A DNA stretch of 64,000 bases from NCBI RefSeq assembly GCF_003173595.1, contig NZ_QGNZ01000003.1:124001-188000 (forward strand), read 5' to 3'. Each line of letters opens with the position of its first letter. The stretch's first letter is position 1. Under the pieces are notes generated by a model. It was given only the letters and a program-made list of their open reading frames with translations, did no database searches and was not told the DNA's origin. Position numbers and translations under genes: made by a program. Positions 17,039 to 26,248 of this stretch are shown one piece after another. The stretch comes from Pedobacter yonginensis (lineage in GTDB: Bacteria > Bacteroidota > Bacteroidia > Sphingobacteriales > Sphingobacteriaceae).

Positions 17039-17503
17039 CTCAAACTTTGTGATATCGCCCTTACCCACCAAGGAAACACAGAAGATACAAAAGATTTGAG
17101 TTAACCAAAATCTGCGTTTCATCACCCTAATCTGCGGGAAAAAATATCGGACTTGTCTACCTCTCAAACACAGAAAACACAGAAAATTTCGGTTAACCAA
17201 AATCTGCGGTAAATCACCTTAATCTGCGGGAAAAAATATCGCACTTGTCTGCCAAGGAAACACAGAAGACACAGAAAATTTCAGTTAAACCTAATCTGCG
17301 GTAAATCACCTTAATCTGCGGGAAAAATATCGCAATTACTTGCCCCCACAATCACAGAAAACACAAAAAAGTTCGGTTAACCAAAATCTGCGTTAAATCA
17401 CCTTAATCTGCGGGAAAAAATATGGCACTTGCCTGCCCCCCAAACACGGAAGACACAGAAAATTTCAGTTAACCAAAATCTGCGAAGAAAAAAAATCCCT
17501 ATT
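17039..17503. repeat. Tandem 92-bp repeats of the ACACAGAAGACACAGAAAA type
   Basis: The word TCTGCGGGAAAAAATATCG starts at 17131, 17223, 17315 and 17407, an exact 92-bp period over nearly five units. Each unit combines AAACACAGAAGACACAGAAAA, GGTTAACCAAAATCTGCGG and AATCACCTTAATCTGCGGG. The region fills the gap between the sugar cluster and the convergent lamin-tail gene and codes for nothing recognisable. Confidence 0.88.
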
Positions 17504-20113
17504 TTAATTCAACTTTCCCGCCAAAACACATGTATTTCTATAATGCTTCACATTACCTTTCGGATTAAACACATCAAAAGAAATAACGTAAATCCCAATT
17601 GCACATACCTCCCCATGATCTCCCAAACCATCCCAAGTTAAGCTACCCTCGGTAGAAATGGTTTGATTTTTTAACAATCTCCTAACCAAATGCCCTTTAT
17701 CAGAAAAAACGTTCACCGTAGCCACACAATCATGCTCCGCCATCTTATATTCAAGGCTCATTACATCTTCAAATCCATCACCATCGGGAGAAAAAGTTTT
17801 TGACAGGAGGTTTACGTAATTTTCGCCCCCACTAGCTTGTTGAGAATTTTTATACGTGGGTGTAGCATAACCAACAGTGGCAGCAGCCGACTTAAAATTA
17901 TCTGGATTGTTTGCATCCACCTCGAAAGAAACCCTTTCAATGGATATTCCGTCATTATCTTGAATAAGGGGGTGATGAATTGCCGAAGTATAATTTAACT
18001 GATCTACAACCTGACCACGACTAAGTAAAATAACAGCTCCCTTATCATTGCCAAAGGCTGGCAAACTGGCAAGTTGAACAAATTGCGAGGGAAATTTGGT
18101 TTCATAGTTTTGCTTGATGTTAAGCGCATCTGTGGTTATAACCCAATACGTGTTAGGTGGAATAAATAAATTTTTGGTGGATATATTTTTAACGTTCGAA
18201 GGCTTGCCAGTAGCATCTGCATTGGCCAACTGCAAATCCCTCAAATCCAAAACATGATTGGTATGATTATAAATTTCAACGAAATCAGCGCCACCAAACC
18301 TTGGATTAAATAAAAGCTCCGAAATTAGAATGTCGCCCCTACCTATCCGTTTTGCCATAAACAACGTTGCCGAATTTTCTGTAGAACTGATGAAATTGCC
18401 CGCGCAATCAGTCACTTTTTGGATGGTTAAGTTATTTTCCACTCCTCTTGCCATTTCTTGTGCAAGTTTTAGTGTCACCGAGCTAAAGTTTGAAGATTCA
18501 ATGGTGGCAAAAATTGGGTTTCCAATTGAATTATTTAGGGAATAATTGGAAAGCTGTACAGCTGTTAAGCTATCAACAGATTTGGAATAGTTAACTTGAA
18601 TGGTCACGCTATCAATTACATGTGCACTTTGTAGCTTTGGAATTTCGGTACTGAGTTGAGCCTGATAAACAGCGTTCTGCCGACCAGGTGTTCCGCCCGA
18701 CACATCAACAGAAGCATTCCAATTTTGTATGCCCTTGCAGATGTTCTTCGGATCGATCAACTCTAAGGAGTAGCCCCCCTTTTTCTTTTTATCATCTTTA
18801 TACCAACGATCAGCGTACGAAACCTGATCTATTATTTTACCCTGCTCATTGCTTAAAGTCAAAACATCCTGATCATTATTTAAACTTGGCCAAAGAGATA
18901 AGCCAATGGTTTTCCCATACAATTTGAATAGCGGCTCATCCGCCTTTGCCGTTAAAATTACATGTTCGTTGGGTTTTATCGTATCAGTCAAGAAAGTGTG
19001 TGTAGAGCTTTGATCTGCATATTTCCAACCTTTCGTTAAAATATATTGGTTAGTTGTGTTCCAAAGTTCAATATATTCCTTTTGCGGTAGGCTGAGGTTT
19101 CCGGCCGGATTTGCAAATATTTCATTGATGACAACATCGCCATATTGAGCGAAGTAAGGTTTGATGTACGTAAAACTCAAACTACTATTTGGTGAAATCA
19201 CATTTCCTTTTAAGTCCTTTAAATCAGTCGCCAACAGATTATAACTACCTGATATAAAATTATTGGAGAAAGTTAAACGATAAACATTTGATGAAGCTGT
19301 TGCGGAAACAAGCACAGGATTTCCATATCCATTCGACAAGGTATAATGATTTTTGTTTAATGCTGATGTTAAATCTAAAGGTTCAGAAAAAGTGACATCT
19401 ACATTTAAGGCATCCACCACAGCAATGCTTTTAAGGTTCGGCGGCGTAACGTCAGGAACGAGATCTTCAATTTGAAAATCGTCAAAAATAAATTGATTAT
19501 AACGACTTGCAGTAACATACCTACAATACACACCCGCAAATTCTGAAGAAGCCAAAGCATTATCAATAACCGTCCCTTCTAAATTGAAAACGTTGCCTCC
19601 TGTCACATCTGTAAGCAGCTCCCATTTACCAGAGGCATCTCTAGTTACCTTTACTTTCGCCATTATTAGGTTCGCATTCGGTCTGGCTTTCGGCGAACCA
19701 GTGATAATCCTTGTAATTGAGTTCCCTGTTTGCTTGTACAAATGAAAGCCATCTGTTGCGCCAGTCTCCCCAATTTGAACGAAATATCCATTTAAACTCC
19801 CTTTTAAATTCTCCTGATCAGAAGTGAGATATACACGAACGAAATTACTTGTAGTTGGGTCGAAATTAAGTTGCATAAAAAACTCCCAACTGGCATTTGA
19901 GCTTAAATTATTGACTGTAGATAGAGAAATCGTTTGCGAAGCAGCTTGTTGCCCGTTAGATTGCAGTTGTTTTTGAGCATTAATTTGAAAATAACTTACA
20001 TCCCCTTTCCAAATGGGGTTTTGAGCGAAATCACCATCATAAAATGAATCGTAAACTTGCGAAAATGAAATTTTAGAAAATAACAATAGGGATATAAGCA
20101 GAATTTTCTTCAT
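17504..20113 (-). CDS. Secreted lamin-tail-domain protein with Ig-like domains
   Basis: An 869-residue extracellular protein with signal peptide MKKILLISLLLFSKISFS. Domains in order: a concanavalin-like N-terminal region (about 20-215), an Ig-like Big_5/SbsA-type domain (about 220-315, TPPNLKSIAVVDALNVDVTF), lamin-tail domain 1 (about 323-440, GDVVINEIFANPAG), a second Ig-like domain (about 485-590), lamin-tail domain 2 (about 595-735, GDILISELLFNPRFGGADF) and a FlgD/CHU_C-like C-terminus (FSPDGDGFEDVMSLEYKM...). Such proteins are common cell-surface components in Bacteroidota, often carried by the type IX system; this C-terminus ends without a clear sorting-domain KxxxxR signal. The function is probably structural or adhesive. 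Confidence 0.82.
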   Translation of the reverse strand: MKKILLISLLLFSKISFSQVYDSFYDGDFAQNPIWKGDVSYFQINAQKQLQSNGQQAASQTISLSTVNNLSSNASWEFFMQLNFDPTTSNFVRVYLTSDQENLKGSLNGYFVQIGETGATDGFHLYKQTGNSITRIITGSPKARPNANLIMAKVKVTRDASGKWELLTDVTGGNVFNLEGTVIDNALASSEFAGVYCRYVTASRYNQFIFDDFQIEDLVPDVTPPNLKSIAVVDALNVDVTFSEPLDLTSALNKNHYTLSNGYGNPVLVSATASSNVYRLTFSNNFISGSYNLLATDLKDLKGNVISPNSSLSFTYIKPYFAQYGDVVINEIFANPAGNLSLPQKEYIELWNTTNQYILTKGWKYADQSSTHTFLTDTIKPNEHVILTAKADEPLFKLYGKTIGLSLWPSLNNDQDVLTLSNEQGKIIDQVSYADRWYKDDKKKKGGYSLELIDPKNICKGIQNWNASVDVSGGTPGRQNAVYQAQLSTEIPKLQSAHVIDSVTIQVNYSKSVDSLTAVQLSNYSLNNSIGNPIFATIESSNFSSVTLKLAQEMARGVENNLTIQKVTDCAGNFISSTENSATLFMAKRIGRGDILISELLFNPRFGGADFVEIYNHTNHVLDLRDLQLANADATGKPSNVKNISTKNLFIPPNTYWVITTDALNIKQNYETKFPSQFVQLASLPAFGNDKGAVILLSRGQVVDQLNYTSAIHHPLIQDNDGISIERVSFEVDANNPDNFKSAAATVGYATPTYKNSQQASGGENYVNLLSKTFSPDGDGFEDVMSLEYKMAEHDCVATVNVFSDKGHLVRRLLKNQTISTEGSLTWDGLGDHGEVCAIGIYVISFDVFNPKGNVKHYRNTCVLAGKLN

Positions 20114-20161
20114 ATTTGGGCTTATATCAAATGTTTATAAAAATAATAATTAAAATTTAAA

Positions 20162-21151
20162 ATGAAAGTAGCAGTAGTTGGTGCAACCGGATTGGTAGGC
20201 ACTGTAATGTTAAAAGTATTGGAGGAAAGAAATTTCCCTTTAACAGAGTTAATTCCCGTAGCATCAGAAAAGAGTGTTGGTAAGGAAATTACTTTTAAGG
20301 GTAAGAAGTTTCCAATCGTTAGCATGGATACTGCAATCGGGATGAGACCAGATATCGCCTTGTTTTCTGCCGGTGGAAATACTTCATTGGAGCATGCACC
20401 GCGTTTTAAAGAAGCTGGAACAACGGTTATCGACAATTCATCAGCTTGGAGAATGGATCCAGCCATTAAATTGATAGTGCCTGAAGTAAACGCTCATGAG
20501 CTTTCCATCGACAATAAAATAATTGCAAACCCGAACTGTTCTACCATCCAAATGGTTGTGGTTTTAAAGCCATTACACGATAAATACAAAATTAAACGTG
20601 TTGTGGTTTCTACATACCAATCGGTTACTGGAACGGGTGTTAAAGCGGTTGAACAATTAATGAACGAGCGTAAAGGCATTGATGGTCCAAAAGCATATCC
20701 ATACGAAATTGATTTAAACGTACTACCACACATTGATGTTTTCATGGAAAATGGTTATACCAAAGAGGAAATGAAAATGGTTAAGGAAACGAATAAAATT
20801 ATGAGCGATGACAATATTAAAGTTACCGCCACCACTGTTCGTATTCCGGTAATGGGTGGTCACTCAGAATCTGTTAACATTGAGTTTGAAAATGATTTCG
20901 ATTTAGCCGAAGTACGCAGCATTTTAGAAAAATCGCCAGGCATTATCGTGGTTGATGATGTGGCCAATTTGAAATACCCAATGCCAAAAGATGCACACGA
21001 AAGAGACGAAGTTTTTGTAGGTCGAATTCGTAGAGATGAATCGGCACCAAAGGCCCTAAATCTGTGGATTGTGGCCGATAATTTACGCAAAGGTGCGGCT
21101 ACAAATGCGGTTCAAATTGCCGAATATTTAATTCAAAAAGAGTTGGTATAA
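20162..21151 (+). CDS. asd: Aspartate-semialdehyde dehydrogenase
   Basis: A 329-residue cytoplasmic enzyme of lysine/threonine/methionine synthesis that reduces aspartyl phosphate to the semialdehyde with NADPH. The nucleotide motif GATGLVG is at 7-13, the catalytic Cys126 is in NPNCSTIQ, VVSTYQSVTGTG follows, and the substrate-binding RIPVMGGHSE motif carries the catalytic His. The length is normal. It is followed by a strong terminator and so likely stands alone. Confidence 0.97.
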   Translation: MKVAVVGATGLVGTVMLKVLEERNFPLTELIPVASEKSVGKEITFKGKKFPIVSMDTAIGMRPDIALFSAGGNTSLEHAPRFKEAGTTVIDNSSAWRMDPAIKLIVPEVNAHELSIDNKIIANPNCSTIQMVVVLKPLHDKYKIKRVVVSTYQSVTGTGVKAVEQLMNERKGIDGPKAYPYEIDLNVLPHIDVFMENGYTKEEMKMVKETNKIMSDDNIKVTATTVRIPVMGGHSESVNIEFENDFDLAEVRSILEKSPGIIVVDDVANLKYPMPKDAHERDEVFVGRIRRDESAPKALNLWIVADNLRKGAATNAVQIAEYLIQKELV

Positions 21152-21179
21152 GTATTTATACCAGCAACTTTAGTTATAG

Positions 21180-21216
21180 AAAGTGATGTGTTTGTTACAC
21201 ATCACTTTTTTTATTT
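21180..21216 (+). terminator. Terminator of asd
   Basis: AAAGTGATGTG pairs with CACATCACTTT around a 7-nt loop, followed by TTTTTATTT. Confidence 0.93.
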
Positions 21217-21232
21217 CATTTAATTTTACCCA

Positions 21233-22636
21233 ATGAAATTTTTAAAACCCACCCTATTTTTGCTCTTCATTGCCCTGAATGGCTTTGCTCAAAACAGAAT
21301 TCAAAATCTGGAAAAGGCATTTAACAATTTGCTTAATGATGAGCAAGCCAAACACGCCATTGCTTCACTTTGTGTATTAGATGCCAATACGGGAAAAACT
21401 TTATTTGCTAAAAACGAGCAAATTGGTTTGGCCACTGCCTCTACCCTAAAAACCATAACTGCGGCAACCGCTTTCAGTATGTTGGGTAAAGATTTTCAAT
21501 TTCAAACCACTTTAGCTTATACAGGCAACATTAGTGCCGATGGCGTTTTAAAGGGAAACTTAATCATTATTGGCAGTGGCGACCCAACACTTGCATCGTG
21601 GAGATACCAGAATAAAGAAAATACGGTTTTAACACAGTGGGTTTCGGCAATCAAGGCTGCTGGTATTAAAAAGATTGAAGGTTCGGTTATCGGCGACGAT
21701 CGTATTTTTGCTACACAGACCACTCCCGAGGGATGGGTTTGGCAAGATATTGGGAACTACTATGGCGCAGGAACCGCTGGCCTGGCTTGGCGTGAAAATC
21801 AGTTCGATATCCACTTACGACCCGGTTCGAGTACGGGTGAGGAAGCTAAGATTGTAAAAACTTCTCCAACTACCCCTTATCTACAGATTGTTAACGAATT
21901 GACAACGGGCGCATCTGGCACGGGCGATAGAAGTTATGCTTTTCTTCCGCCTTATAGTAATGTTGCATACTTGCGTGGTAGCTGGGGCATGGGTGTTGGA
22001 AAATCAGGTATTTCGGTGGCATTGCCCGATCCGGCCTTCGATTGTGCCTACCGATTACAAGATACTTTAAAAAGATTAGGCATTGAGGCCAATGAAGCAA
22101 CAACCACACGATTGATGGCCATAAACAAGCAAGCAATACCTACTGCAACCCAAAAAATAAGCACCATTACTTCGCCAACTTTAAGCGAGATTGCCTACTG
22201 GTTTTTAAAGAAGAGCATCAACTTATATGGCGAAACTTTACTGAAAACGATTGCCTTAAAAGCTGGCAAACCAGCATCAACAGCAAAAGGTGCTGAAACA
22301 GCAATTAACTTTTGGGCAGGCAAGGGCATTGATAAAAGTGCCTTAAATATTATTGATGGCAGCGGATTATCGCCCGGCAATCGGATTACCACTTCGGCAA
22401 TGGCTAATGTATTGTTTCAAGCCCAAAAGGAAAATTGGTTTGCCGATTATTATAAGGCCTTCCCCGAGTATAACGGCATGAAAATTAAAAGCGGAACCAT
22501 TAATGATGTTTCTGCATTTGCTGGTTACCATACCGACTCGGCTGGGAATAAATACATTATTGTAATAAACATTAATAACTACAGCGGTAACGGTATTAAC
22601 AAAAAACTATTCAAAGTTTTGGATGAACTGAAATAA
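21233..22636 (+). CDS. dacB: D-alanyl-D-alanine carboxypeptidase/endopeptidase (PBP4-type, family S13)
   Basis: A 467-residue periplasmic protein with signal peptide MKFLKPTLFLLFIALNGFA. It has the active-site tetrad S70-T-L-K73 (in ATASTLKTIT), the second motif SIN (KKSINLYGETLL, about 331-342) and KSG in KIKSGTINDVSAFAGY as the third. Family enzymes trim or cleave D-Ala cross-links in peptidoglycan. The KSG for KTG change is common in S13. It lies 81 bp after asd beyond a terminator. Confidence 0.94.
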   Translation: MKFLKPTLFLLFIALNGFAQNRIQNLEKAFNNLLNDEQAKHAIASLCVLDANTGKTLFAKNEQIGLATASTLKTITAATAFSMLGKDFQFQTTLAYTGNISADGVLKGNLIIIGSGDPTLASWRYQNKENTVLTQWVSAIKAAGIKKIEGSVIGDDRIFATQTTPEGWVWQDIGNYYGAGTAGLAWRENQFDIHLRPGSSTGEEAKIVKTSPTTPYLQIVNELTTGASGTGDRSYAFLPPYSNVAYLRGSWGMGVGKSGISVALPDPAFDCAYRLQDTLKRLGIEANEATTTRLMAINKQAIPTATQKISTITSPTLSEIAYWFLKKSINLYGETLLKTIALKAGKPASTAKGAETAINFWAGKGIDKSALNIIDGSGLSPGNRITTSAMANVLFQAQKENWFADYYKAFPEYNGMKIKSGTINDVSAFAGYHTDSAGNKYIIVININNYSGNGINKKLFKVLDELK

Positions 22637-22909
22637 TAAATAAAATCCAGAAAGAATAATATTGCTTTTTAGTGGTAAAATCGGGTTTTTGTATTTTGCA
22701 TTAACCCGAGTTTTCCAAACCCGATTGTAGTGTAAACCAAAAGCTTTTTCTGCTTTTGTTGCAACGAAAAGCGGGACTGATTTAACCGATGCAACACTGC
22801 AATTGCTTTTCCAAAAAAAGAGATTTCAAATCCACTTGGAAAGTTTAAAGGCAGGAATAACGATCGTAACATTAAGCCTATTATCTCTTTATTTATTTAA
22901 AAAATATAC
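22637..22909. other. Intergenic region with a degenerate interspersed element
   Basis: No gene here. The part at about 22678-22800 contains AAATCGGGTTTTTGTATTTT, AACCCGAGTTTTCCAAACCCG and GCAACGAAAAGCGGGACTG, wording that resembles the non-coding REP-like elements scattered through Pedobacter-type genomes (recalled, not searched). The enolase promoter follows. Confidence 0.45.
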
Positions 22910-22917
22910 TAACTTTG
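22910..22917 (+). promoter_or_regulatory. Promoter -7 box of eno
   Basis: TAACTTTG matches TAnnTTTG exactly and lies 66 bases before the enolase ATG. The -33 region (TTTATT) is weak. Confidence 0.5.
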
Positions 22918-22959
22918 GTGTTGAGCTAAGTAATTGTACTTTATACACTAAGCAGATAA

Positions 22960-24279
<1,320 letters not shown>

Positions 24280-24341
24280 TTTACCCGTAGTTTAAGCTAT
24301 CGGCATTAAATTGTTAAGAAGTTGAAAAACTTATTTGTAGA

Positions 24342-24379
24342 ACATCCGGAGATTTTAAATCTTCGGATGTTTTTATTTT
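24342..24379 (+). terminator. Terminator of eno
   Basis: ACATCCG (24342-24348) pairs with CGGATGT (24364-24370), with further pairing AGATTT/AAATCT, followed by TTTTATTTT. Confidence 0.9.
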
Positions 24380-24384
24380 AATAC

Positions 24385-24392
24385 TATATTTG
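24385..24392 (+). promoter_or_regulatory. Promoter -7 box of the divIC-like gene
   Basis: TATATTTG matches TAnnTTTG and lies 44 bases before the ATG, immediately after the eno terminator. No clear -33 TTG is seen. Confidence 0.5.
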
Positions 24393-24436
24393 TTCGATTG
24401 ATTTGGGAGCCTTATCCCTCAACCTCATAACATCAT

Positions 24437-24736
24437 ATGAAACGTTTAATAGACCTTTTCCGCAACAAATATTTCATTGCAACGGTTGCTTTTGCCCTAT
24501 GGATGCTGTTTTTCGATAAAAATGATATGATGTCGCAGTACGAATACCGGAGTCAGGCGAATAAATTGCAGGAGGAAAAGGAATATTTCGAAAAGGAAAC
24601 CGCTCAGGTTAAAAAAGATTTAAACGAACTGAACACTAACCTTAACACGGCCGAAAAGTTTGCTCGTGAAAAATACTTCATGAAAAAAGATAATGAAGAT
24701 GTTTTTGTAATCATCCACGAAGAAAAGAAGGATTAG
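24437..24736 (+). CDS. Septum formation initiator (DivIC/FtsB-like) protein
   Basis: A 99-residue bitopic membrane protein: a short basic cytoplasmic N-terminus, one transmembrane helix (about 13-26, FIATVAFALWMLFF), then a coiled coil (about 36-72, rich in E/K/L) and the conserved AEKFAREKYFMKKDNEDVFVI motif. This is the FtsB/DivIC pattern; in the divisome such proteins pair with FtsL-type partners and activate septal wall synthesis. The position after eno supports the call. Confidence 0.92.
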   Translation: MKRLIDLFRNKYFIATVAFALWMLFFDKNDMMSQYEYRSQANKLQEEKEYFEKETAQVKKDLNELNTNLNTAEKFAREKYFMKKDNEDVFVIIHEEKKD

Positions 24737-24751
24737 TTAGTTTAAACTCCT

Positions 24752-24848
24752 ATCTAAATTCATCAAGATTAAATTACAACTCCCCATTTCGCCTTCTTAA
24801 AAACCACTCCGTACTCAATAAAATCAAAATCAAACCAAAAAGCCATTT
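24752..24848. repeat. 97-bp direct repeat, left copy (duplicated 3' end of a membrane-protein gene)
   Basis: Identical to 26152-26248 except at two positions (24773 and 24793). It encodes, on the minus strand, the last 24 codons and stop of the gene at 26174-28258, with one Lys to Arg change. The repeat ends inside the stop codon of the nucleotidyltransferase gene, so the 1.3 kb between the copies is inserted material. Confidence 0.93.
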
Positions 24849-25155
24849 AACTTTCCTTCTTATAAATTGTTTTCCCAACTCTATTAATATGTTCCACTAA
24901 ATCAATATTGGCAATTGATTTATATAGAGAAACATCAAATTTGTAGGGTAATAATAAATCATCAAGTTCAATTTCTATTTTTTGTTGTAAACTAAAATTT
25001 ATGTTATCGCCTAAAAAGGTAATATCTATATCTGAATACGGTTTTTGAGTTCCTTTGGCTCTCGAACCATAAAGTATAACTTCATCAATTTCTTTATGAC
25101 TCGCAAAGACTTTTACTATTTGTTCAAATTGCAATACTGATAATCCGTAATTCAT
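24847..25155 (-). CDS. MNT-type nucleotidyltransferase (antitoxin-like partner of HEPN protein)
   Basis: A 102-residue minimal nucleotidyltransferase. The catalytic signature is GSRAKGTQKPYSDIDITF, and a third acidic residue follows in FDVSLY. Characterised MNT antitoxins AMPylate the tyrosine motif of their HEPN partners. I chose the ATG at 25155 rather than the GTG at 25182 because it gives stop-A-ATG spacing with the upstream gene, the same spacing as at the previous junction. Its stop codon coincides with the edge of the 97-bp duplication. AT content is high even for this window. Confidence 0.88.
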   Translation of the reverse strand: MNYGLSVLQFEQIVKVFASHKEIDEVILYGSRAKGTQKPYSDIDITFLGDNINFSLQQKIEIELDDLLLPYKFDVSLYKSIANIDLVEHINRVGKTIYKKES

Positions 25156-25156
25156 T

Positions 25157-25636
25157 TTACAATTGCTTTTGTTGTTCACCACTTCTTTTCTCTTCCATCT
25201 TTATTTTAAATGCTAAAAAGAGAGGAAAGTAATTTTCTATTATTTTTCGATAAATTTCGTTGGCTGTTGATTCATTGTATGTATGAGTAGTTTTATTTCT
25301 GCTTTGTATCATATCCATCCAAACTTCTCCATTTTCAATAATTTTTAACTGCAGTGCTTCTCTAGTTGCATCTCTCGAACCACCTACCAAATTATTCCCT
25401 TGATATTCCGCATAATCCTTCATCACATTCCAAGCCAGTTCGTGAGTATATTCAAATCGTTGAATTAAACCCTCTTTGATCATTTCGTCTAACACATATC
25501 CTAAATCTTCGGAGTCCATTTTGTCCTCTTCGTGCTCTATAAAATTATGCTTAATATAAGCAATTGCCTGCTCTAATTTAAGCAACGCTTTATTATAGTT
25601 AAAAAACCTTTGATGCCATCTAATATCTTGTTCCAT
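25157..25636 (-). CDS. HI0074/HepT-like HEPN-domain protein (nucleotidyltransferase substrate-binding)
   Basis: A 159-residue helical protein of the nucleotidyltransferase substrate-binding (HI0074) group within the HEPN fold. RFEYTHELAWNVMKDY (about 79-94) and the RNKTTHTY segment fit the HEPN R-x4-H site that gives RNase activity in toxin members. With the downstream MNT gene it forms a classic HEPN/MNT pair. Its ATG follows the stop of the broken methyltransferase by one base, so all three were once one operon, the arrangement seen in some type III restriction loci. Confidence 0.87.
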   Translation of the reverse strand: MEQDIRWHQRFFNYNKALLKLEQAIAYIKHNFIEHEEDKMDSEDLGYVLDEMIKEGLIQRFEYTHELAWNVMKDYAEYQGNNLVGGSRDATREALQLKIIENGEVWMDMIQSRNKTTHTYNESTANEIYRKIIENYFPLFLAFKIKMEEKRSGEQQKQL

Positions 25637-25637
25637 T

Positions 25638-26037
25638 CTATTTATTTTTTATTTGGTGAAAGTCTTGTGTTACTTTATTTTCTTCTGCGGAAACTGCAAA
25701 GTCTTTATCGTTCAATGAAGAAAGATTTACATACAATTGGTTTTTGTCTAAAAACTCAACCAAATGCTTTTTTTTGTTCTTCTAAAGCCAATGCTTTAAA
25801 TTCTTCAATGTGTTCTTCTTGCTTTTGTAAGTCCACATTGTAGTTAAGAAAAGATTTTGCTTTCATCTCTTCCCAAATTTTCAAAACTGCTTTAGTGTCT
25901 TTAGCTGATTCAATTTGCTCAATAAAGGTTTGATTGTATTTTTTAAGTTCTAAGTAAATAAATTCACCGTTTTTGTTTTGTTCGACTACCTTTTTAATTC
26001 TTTCAATAGTTATTGCTTCAACGTAGTCAAGTTGTTC
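25638..26037 (-). pseudogene. 3' remnant of a site-specific DNA methyltransferase (type III Mod-like), frameshifted
   Basis: The minus strand reads EQLDYVEAITIERIKKVVEQ..EFIYLELKKYNQTFIEQI..LKIWEEMKAKSFLNYNVDLQ..HIEEFKALALEEQKK. It then runs into an eight-A tract (25768-25775), where one base too many breaks the frame. The neighbouring frame continues HLVEFLDKNQLYVNLSSLND...TQDFHQIKNK to a TAG at 25640. This is the C-terminal tail of a Mod-type methyltransferase; the catalytic DPPY and SAM motifs are missing. An in-frame TGA at 26040 breaks the 5' side, and a few related-looking codons (to about 26100) may precede it. No restriction subunit is nearby. Confidence 0.8.
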
Positions 26038-26151
26038 TCAGATTATAAAAGCTCTTATAGGCACCGCCGTAGTGCCGAATTTATTTTCAGCATCTAAAGG
26101 CAAGTTATGAACTCAATCGCCGATTCGTGCCAACAATCAATTTCTCTAGCC

Positions 26152-26248
26152 ATCTAAATTCATCAAGATTAAGTTACAACTCCCCATTTCGCTTTCTTAA
26201 AAACCACTCCGTACTCAATAAAATCAAAATCAAACCAAAAAGCCATTT
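26152..26248. repeat. 97-bp direct repeat, right copy
   Basis: Right member of the repeat pair with 24752-24848, offset exactly 1400 bp and 95 of 97 bases identical. It is the functional 3' end and stop of the gene at 26174-28258 plus 22 bases beyond. Confidence 0.93.

Noticed and set aside
25610..25843. A 77-codon plus-strand frame opposite the methyltransferase remnant
   Set aside because: The minus-strand remnant has recognisable homology over the same bases; the plus frame does not.
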